This document shows positions 7,101 through 8,286 of a DNA stretch of 8,286 nt, one piece after another. The DNA is from Kiritimatiellia bacterium (lineage in GTDB: Bacteria > Verrucomicrobiota > Kiritimatiellia > RFP12 > UBA1067): the NCBI GenBank assembly GCA_017430155.1, contig JAFRNO010000744.1, forward strand, positions 1 to 8,286, written 5' to 3'. The notes beneath the pieces were generated by a model. The model was not told the DNA's origin. It saw only the letters and a list, made by a program, of their open reading frames with translations, and ran no database searches. Each line of letters begins with the position of its first letter. Positions within the stretch are counted from its first letter, which is position 1. Made by a program: the position numbers and the translations under genes.

Positions 7101-8245
7101 CCGTGAGCGTGATCGCGCTGGGCACGGAACGCGACTGCGACGCCAAGCTGCTCAGGCTCATCGCCGAAGCCGGCCACGGCGAATGCTATTTCGAGGACGA
7201 CGCCGCGGAGATCCCGCGCATCTTCCAGCAGGACACCTATCTCGTCTGCAAGGCGACGATGGAGACGAACCCCGCGCCCGTCAAGGTCGTTTCGGCGCTC
7301 AGGCAGGTGTCGGACGCCGCAGTCCCGGCCGGCCTCGTCGTGGGCGGCTACAACGTCACGTACCGCAGAGAGGGGAGCGACGTGGCCATGTTCGCGCTTC
7401 CGCCGAACGACGACCCCGCGCCGCTGCTTGCGTTCAGGCAAGCGGGGCTTGGACGCACGCTCGCGTTCACGGGAGAACTGTCGGGACGGTATTCCGCGCC
7501 GCTCATGACATCCGAATACGGCGCGGAACTCACGGCGGCGATCGCGCGCTGGACGCTCGGGGAAGAGGGCGCGTCGGCGTCGGGCTTCTATTTCGAGCGC
7601 AGGGCGGTGTCGGGGGGAATGCGCGTCACTGCCGTGGCGGAAAGCGACAATCCGCTCGCCGCGCTCTCGAACGCGGGGTTGCCGCTTGTCACGATCATCC
7701 AGCGCGACGGGTCCGGGCCCGAAAAGGTGCGGGGCACGCTCACGTGGGACGACGCCGAGACGCTTTCCGCGTTCGTTCCGCTCTCTGGCGGCGAGACGGC
7801 GTTCCCCCTTGTGATGCTGCCATCTGGGAAGCCCTTTGCGCTGCCGCCGATCTGTCTGCCGTATCCAGGGGAATACAGACGCGCGCCGGATCCCCGCGCC
7901 GGCCAGCGCAACCTCGCGCGGCTGTCCGAAGCGACGGGCGGACGCTCGCTCACTACGGCGGATACGGCGTGGGACGCGCTTCCGCCGTTCCGGCACACGG
8001 TGCAGCTCGCACCGGCCATATACATCGTCGCCGCGCTCATCCTGCTCGCATCAGTCGCCGCGGCGCGTCTTGGTTGGAAGCCCGTAATGGCCAAGCGGCC
8101 GTCGTTTCCGATGAAGCCGGAGAAACCTGGAACTCCGGGCAATCCGGAAAGACCGAAGACTCCGGACAAACCGGTTAGTCCGGAACCTCCGGAAAACGCC
8201 ACGGCCGCAGCGATCGCAGCCGTCCGCCGCCGCACCCGTCGATAG
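4172..8245 (+). CDS. Giant membrane protein: BatA-like and VWA/amidotransferase-like proteins fused, three VWA domains
   Basis: The product is 1357 residues. The BatA-type N-terminus has helices at about 4-23 and 61-80 around a basic loop with SLLLWP. VWA1 follows (Asp93-Thr-Ser-Pro-Ser97, LVLTDRPP at 152-159), but it is very short and lacks the Thr loop. A beta-rich region runs to about 460 and includes AFFRSPAFPALVQNV at 395-409, a usual BatA C-terminal feature. Two more helices at about 465-482 and 486-505 flank RKK. VWA2 has Asp518-Arg-Ser-Leu-Ser522 and LVISDGLTD at 602-610. Residues 630-725 look CARDB-like and end in PENN. An amidotransferase-like domain spans 730-830 (LTGGDQAFGPGGW at 808-820), with no cysteine nucleophile seen. 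VWA3 has Asp851-Arg-Ser-Gly-Ser855 and GGGIFV at 923-928. GLGRTLAFTGELSGRY at 1092-1107 is typical of VWA/amidotransferase membrane proteins. A last helix at about 1281-1300 precedes a proline-rich tail. The predicted topology puts all three VWA domains outside the cytoplasm. It presumably acts with the DUF58 protein; its ligand is unknown. Confidence 0.88.
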   Translation: MIFATPLAAAGFATAAALVAVYCFRRRSPPRSVGSLLLWPKPSESLSAARRRDRLRTPPRFWLELFALVALVCAALTPLTWRSSSGSLAVVLDTSPSMSAGGADKKAAEFLEREKTRGAKDAIRVRTAKDARALEREIASARAIQLPGDEILVLTDRPPEGELPAAGIRWEAFGVPSPNCAITAVRRRRRDPEHDSVFIEVRRFGEGRDSCILEIEGVGESTLRFDAEGRALFSGTIAANLPSVKASIPHDALDADNEAHLAPPDVPSVSVALDFADEELSSLVKRALDATGFVREYTAPGEAADLVVADRGSPGRLAPPAYRLVFLTSGTNYVRGPVWAEPGERILEGVSLDGMAYALADAEPEGVAVATVARRPLVAVGTNVCTVAFSNPRLAFFRSPAFPALVQNVAAAASEAARGGAKKLQEEVSAGILDADESDLTRCGTGSFGAPAAPPENALRTSSAAWIPALAAIAALLLHFYLYRKKAALVAAVLAVLAMARPVFPVKERCGTLVVAVDRSLSMGDAALKEQEKIIRSLASKRPAAADLAVVSFGRGAAVEQAPSKEGFGGFIQTIGRDGSDLPGALAKAEALAQPGSPARVLVISDGLTDNDGEAACALPVDTVLQTRPFAHDLAVSRIDASPSVAPGGFVCATAWISAPETSTNSYVLACGTNVVARGATVFREGLTPLVFRDRAEKPGIRRYTLAVSPSEEDPCPENNRATFIVETRGGRPLLWLYDGVGSPAVSVARAAGVNVEERNAADFECSVEALAGYGGAVLENVPAKHFQPAATRSLAAFVWELGRGLALTGGDQAFGPGGWYRTAVEDILPVSLELRQEHRKQTVAMAIVMDRSGSMACEAGRGGRTKMDMANLGAAGAIDMLGPMDRVSVIAVDSAPHMVLPLQYASDAKAKRGRVLSIRSEGGGIFVKEGLMAGIRELANADASSKHIILFADAADAEEAGDYEKYLSKALATGITVSVIALGTERDCDAKLLRLIAEAGHGECYFEDDAAEIPRIFQQDTYLVCKATMETNPAPVKVVSALRQVSDAAVPAGLVVGGYNVTYRREGSDVAMFALPPNDDPAPLLAFRQAGLGRTLAFTGELSGRYSAPLMTSEYGAELTAAIARWTLGEEGASASGFYFERRAVSGGMRVTAVAESDNPLAALSNAGLPLVTIIQRDGSGPEKVRGTLTWDDAETLSAFVPLSGGETAFPLVMLPSGKPFALPPICLPYPGEYRRAPDPRAGQRNLARLSEATGGRSLTTADTAWDALPPFRHTVQLAPAIYIVAALILLASVAAARLGWKPVMAKRPSFPMKPEKPGTPGNPERPKTPDKPVSPEPPENATAAAIAAVRRRTRR
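5625..5641 (+). promoter_or_regulatory. Possible internal translation start at the fusion joint
   Basis: AGAAGG (5625-5630) is followed after eight bases by an in-frame GTG (5639-5641, Val490). Starting there would make a separate 868-residue protein with one N-terminal helix, VWA2, the amidotransferase-like domain and VWA3. The purine-rich run also encodes Arg-Lys-Lys of the membrane loop, so the match may be chance. Confidence 0.2.
8099..8197 (+). repeat. Nine-base periodic repeat encoding eleven P-x-x triplets
   Basis: Proline occupies every third position from residue 1310 to 1340 of the large VWA protein: 1310, 1313, 1316 and so on, with an extra one at 1339. Ten of the eleven register prolines use CCG and one uses CCT. 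The two positions between are mostly Glu, Lys, Asp, Arg, Thr, Ser, Gly or Asn. The period in the DNA is nine bases, with TCCGG recurring. The tail follows the last membrane helix and should be cytoplasmic. It would favour an extended polyproline-II form. Confidence 0.85.
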
Positions 8246-8286
8246 CTGCTTCACGTGCGGGCGGCCGCGGCGATCTTCGCAAGCAG
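8246..8286. other. Tail after the last stop: short inverted repeat, possible start of a next gene
   Basis: These 41 bases follow the TAG of the large gene. CTGCTT at 8246-8251 is the reverse complement of AAGCAG at 8281-8286. Pairing extends by one more base pair, then a mismatch and one further pair, around a loop of about 23 bases. There is no T-run before the window ends, so a terminator cannot be claimed. Alternatively, a GTG at 8255 opens a frame reading MRAAAAIFAS, which would suit the start of a signal peptide. It has no visible Shine-Dalgarno site. Confidence 0.25.

Noticed and set aside
8261..8268. GCGGCCGC palindrome after the last stop
   Set aside because: A single eight-base GC palindrome is expected in sequence of this composition, and nothing around it suggests a binding site.

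Overview
The window is GC-rich and almost completely coding on the + strand. It holds the 3' end of one gene followed by four complete genes, with a 41-base tail after the last stop. I see no RNA gene, mobile element, CRISPR array, promoter or convincing terminator inside it. The sequence families suggest a bacterium of the Planctomycetes-Verrucomicrobia-Kiritimatiellota kind: an ABC ATPase with LSKGM and GFMPD motifs, a permease opening with NPVTLKELRQ, a DUF58 protein, and long membrane von Willebrand A (VWA) proteins. That placement is an inference from remembered family features, not a search result.

Layout: (1) bases 1-1130, the C-terminal 375 residues of a membrane protein with a glutamine-amidotransferase-like end, two transmembrane helices and a beta-rich exported domain. 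(2) 1127-2044, the ATPase of an ABC-2 type exporter. (3) 2041-3438, its multi-spanning permease. (4) 3435-4175, a short DUF58 protein with a canonical N-terminal half and a reduced VWA-like core. (5) 4172-8245, a 1357-residue membrane protein that reads as two proteins joined. Its first part is BatA-like with VWA1. Its second part carries VWA2, a CARDB-like region, an amidotransferase-like domain without nucleophile, VWA3, a last membrane helix and a cytoplasmic tail of eleven perfect P-x-x triplets.

Every gene junction is the same 4-base ATGA start/stop overlap. The five genes are therefore very probably one operon with translational coupling, and the promoter must lie upstream of the window. 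Their common theme is the cell envelope: an ATP-driven exporter or remodeller plus membrane-anchored VWA modules facing the periplasm. Related VWA/DUF58 operons usually include a MoxR AAA+ ATPase, but none is present here. My inference is that the ABC pair and the VWA proteins form one functional module. The substrate and purpose cannot be read from the sequence.

The points most worth a second look are the triple-MIDAS fusion protein, an SD-like site plus GTG exactly at its internal joint, the shortened DUF58 core, the unbroken ATGA chain, and the P-x-x tail.
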